6,768 nucleotides of DNA. Origin: JBQCEE01 sp051960575. Lineage in GTDB: Bacteria > Actinomycetota > Actinomycetes > Mycobacteriales > Jatrophihabitantaceae. Below are positions 5,859 to 6,768 of this stretch, one piece after another. Within the stretch, counting starts at the first letter, position 1, and each line of letters opens with the position of its first letter. The notes under the pieces were generated by a model, which was not told the origin of the DNA, ran no database searches, and was given only the letters and a program-made list of their open reading frames with translations. The DNA lies in assembly GCF_051960575.1 (NCBI RefSeq), contig NZ_JBQCEE010000360.1:1-6768 (forward strand), given 5' to 3'. The translations under genes were made by a program, and so were the position numbers.

Positions 5859-5931
5859 GCCGAGTGACGGTGATGCGGCCTCGCGTCAGGCCTGTCGCTC
5901 CGTCACTCGACGAGCCAGGTCGTCACTCGGC
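5859..5931. terminator. Repeat-bearing convergent junction, candidate bidirectional terminator
   Basis: GCCGAGTGACG (5859-5869) has a perfect 11-base reverse complement at 5921-5931. CGAGTGACGG (5861-5870) has a perfect 10-base reverse complement at 5900-5909. The two right-hand copies are direct repeats of CGTCACTCG, 20 bases apart, so the left arm can pair with either. The junction lies between the ipdC stop and the Fur-family gene, whose TGA (5925-5923) is inside the distal copy. There is no T-tract, which is common for actinobacterial terminators. Confidence 0.45.
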
Positions 5932-6333
5932 CGACGCGCAGGACGGGCAGCGGCCGAACAGTTCGACGGTGTGGTCGACGTCGACGTAGCCGTGCTGCTG
6001 GGCCACCGCGTCGGCCCAGCGCTCGATCGCCGGGCCCGCGATCTCCTCGGTGCGGCCGCAGTCGCGGCAGACCAGGTGGTGATGGTGCCGGCGCGTGTCG
6101 GCCCCGCCGCAGAAGCGGTAGGTCGCCTCGCCGTCGGGGGTGTGGATGACGTCCACGACCCCTTCGTCGACGAGGTTCTGCAGGTGCCGGTACACCGTCG
6201 ACAGCCCGACCGTGTCGCCGTCGGAGCGCAACGCCGCATAGACGTCCTGCGCCGACCGGAACCCGCCGGCCGCGCGCAGCGCCTCGCGCACCGCACCGCC
6301 CTGGCGGGTGGCGCGCTGCCGGGTCGGTGTCAC
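5923..6333 (-). CDS. zur: Fur-family metalloregulator, probably Zur (FurB)
   Basis: A 136-aa protein with an N-terminal winged helix (about 5-75; recognition region LSTVYRHLQNLVDEGVV at 44-60) and a C-terminal dimerisation and metal-binding domain. HHHHLVCRDCG (83-93) supplies the regulatory His ligands and Cys89/Cys92. CPSC (129-132) supplies Cys129/Cys132, giving the usual four-Cys structural zinc site. The segment HTVELFGRCPSC resembles actinobacterial Zur more than Fur, so the expected role is zinc-dependent repression of zinc uptake genes; PerR or Fur cannot be excluded by eye. The start is GTG at 6333, since no ATG upstream gives the known N-terminus. A TAGGGT hexamer ends six bases before the GTG, so the transcript may be leaderless, although AGGGTGG could also serve as a ribosome-binding site. 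It is on the opposite strand to ipdC and is probably unrelated to steroid catabolism. Confidence 0.88.
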   Translation of the reverse strand: MTPTRQRATRQGGAVREALRAAGGFRSAQDVYAALRSDGDTVGLSTVYRHLQNLVDEGVVDVIHTPDGEATYRFCGGADTRRHHHHLVCRDCGRTEEIAGPAIERWADAVAQQHGYVDVDHTVELFGRCPSCASAE

Positions 6334-6339
6334 CGGACC

Positions 6340-6345
6340 ACCCTA
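6340..6345 (-). promoter_or_regulatory. Candidate -10 box of the zur gene
   Basis: Minus-strand TAGGGT (TAnnnT form) ends six bases before the GTG start at 6333, the spacing seen for leaderless actinobacterial transcripts. It lies just past the hairpin that follows gcvP, as expected for an independent promoter. No -35 is apparent. Confidence 0.35.
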
Positions 6346-6367
6346 GACGAGCCCGCTCGGCCCGACC

Positions 6368-6417
6368 GATGATCACGCACGCAGACACAGCCAGGTGTGC
6401 CTGCGCGCGTGATCATC
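6368..6417 (-). terminator. Long hairpin after gcvP, candidate terminator
   Basis: GATGATCACGC (6368-6378) is perfectly inverted at 6407-6417. After one mismatch five more pairs follow (6380-6384 with 6401-6405), and after another mismatch four more (6386-6389 with 6396-6399), leaving a six-base loop GCCAGG. That is 20 pairs with two mismatches in 50 bases. It begins nine bases past the gcvP stop in the minus direction and precedes the zur promoter candidate, so it most likely ends gcvP transcription. There is no T-tract after it. Confidence 0.6.
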
Positions 6418-6425
6418 GCCGGTGC

Positions 6426-6768
6426 TCAGGCGTAGGCGTCGACCGGCGGGCACGAGCAGACGAGGTTGCGGTCGCCGAAGGCCCCGTCGATGCGTCCGAC
6501 CGGTGCCCAGTACTTCGAGCGCGGGTCGACACCCGAGGGGAAGACGGCCGTCTCACGCGAGTAGGGGTGGGTCCACTCGCCGACGATCGTGGACGCGGTG
6601 TGCGGGGCGTTGCGCAGCGGGTTGTCGTCCGCCGGCCACTCCCCCGTCGCGACCCGGTCGATCTCGCCCCTTCTCGCGCTCATGGCGTCGACGAACCGCT
6701 CGATAGTTCGCACATCCTCCCACACGGTCGGCGCGACCCTTAGCGTTCCCGCCAACCGGAAAGACATG
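6426..6768 (-). CDS. gcvP: Glycine dehydrogenase (decarboxylating), P-protein, C-terminal part
   Basis: The last 113 codons of gcvP, running off the right edge; the full protein is about 950 aa. The segment starts at MSFRLAGTLRVAPT, which matches the internal MSFPVAGTLMVEPT region of E. coli GcvP, so the Met is not the true start. It continues with ERFVDAMSARRGEI, WPADDNPLRNAPH, WTHPYSRETAVFP, KYWAPVGRIDGAFGDRNLVCSCPPV and stops at TGA 6428-6426. All are highly conserved family motifs. P-protein is the PLP enzyme of the glycine cleavage system, decarboxylating glycine and loading the aminomethyl group on the H-protein lipoyl arm. The PLP lysine lies outside the window. It is a housekeeping gene and marks the end of the steroid cluster. 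Confidence 0.97.
   Translation of the reverse strand, partial: MSFRLAGTLRVAPTVWEDVRTIERFVDAMSARRGEIDRVATGEWPADDNPLRNAPHTASTIVGEWTHPYSRETAVFPSGVDPRSKYWAPVGRIDGAFGDRNLVCSCPPVDAYA

Noticed and set aside
5859..5931. CRISPR-like array
   Set aside because: Only three short copies, one inverted, at unequal spacing and with no spacer or repeat regularity; no cas genes.
6368..6417. Zur-box operator in the hairpin upstream of zur
   Set aside because: Actinobacterial Zur sites, as I know them, are AT-rich palindromes with closely spaced half-sites. These arms are GC-rich outside TGATCA and separated by 28 bases, so a hairpin fits better.

Overview
The window is very GC-rich with strong third-position GC bias, packed genes and ATGA stop/start overlaps, all typical of an actinobacterium (Actinomycetota). 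I cannot name the genus. Its core is recognisable as part of the steroid C/D-ring (HIP, methylhexahydroindanedione propionate) catabolic locus known from Mycobacterium tuberculosis as the KstR2 regulon (Rv3548c-Rv3553 and neighbours).

Layout. Bases 1-1451 (+) hold the last 33 codons of a thiolase, then a 144-aa SRPBCC/polyketide-cyclase-like protein, then a 299-aa SDR of the HSD17B4 type (Rv3548c-like). A second SDR (Rv3549c-like, 1470-2348, -) converges on it with 18 bases between the stops. A 132-base divergent intergenic region (2349-2480) carries a perfect match to the published KstR2 operator consensus, AnCAAGnnCTTGnT, at 2433-2446. From there the tightly overlapping operon echA20-ipdA-ipdB-ipdC (2481-5857, +) runs rightward. 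After a repeat-bearing convergent junction, a Fur-family regulator that looks like Zur (5923-6333, -) and the 3' end of gcvP (glycine decarboxylase P-protein, 6426-6768, -) mark the end of the steroid locus and the start of housekeeping genes. A 50-base imperfect hairpin separates gcvP from zur.

How the genes work together. In the studied actinobacterial pathway, HIP-CoA is processed by dehydrogenases, hydratases and reductases. EchA20 then opens ring D, IpdAB opens ring C by a retro-Claisen-like hydrolysis, and a thiolase (FadA6) shortens the resulting dioic acyl-CoA. IpdC is a flavoprotein acting near the ring-opening steps. The two SDRs are plausible oxidoreductases of the same pathway. 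A TetR repressor (KstR2, not in this window) responding to HIP-CoA would control the divergent promoter.

I found no wholly new system. The points most worth a second look are the intact KstR2 operator over overlapping divergent promoter candidates, an SRPBCC protein of unknown role inside the cluster, a pentapeptide-repeat tail on the second SDR, the changed orientation of the two SDR genes relative to M. tuberculosis, the repeat-rich junction at 5859-5931, and the long hairpin at 6368-6417.
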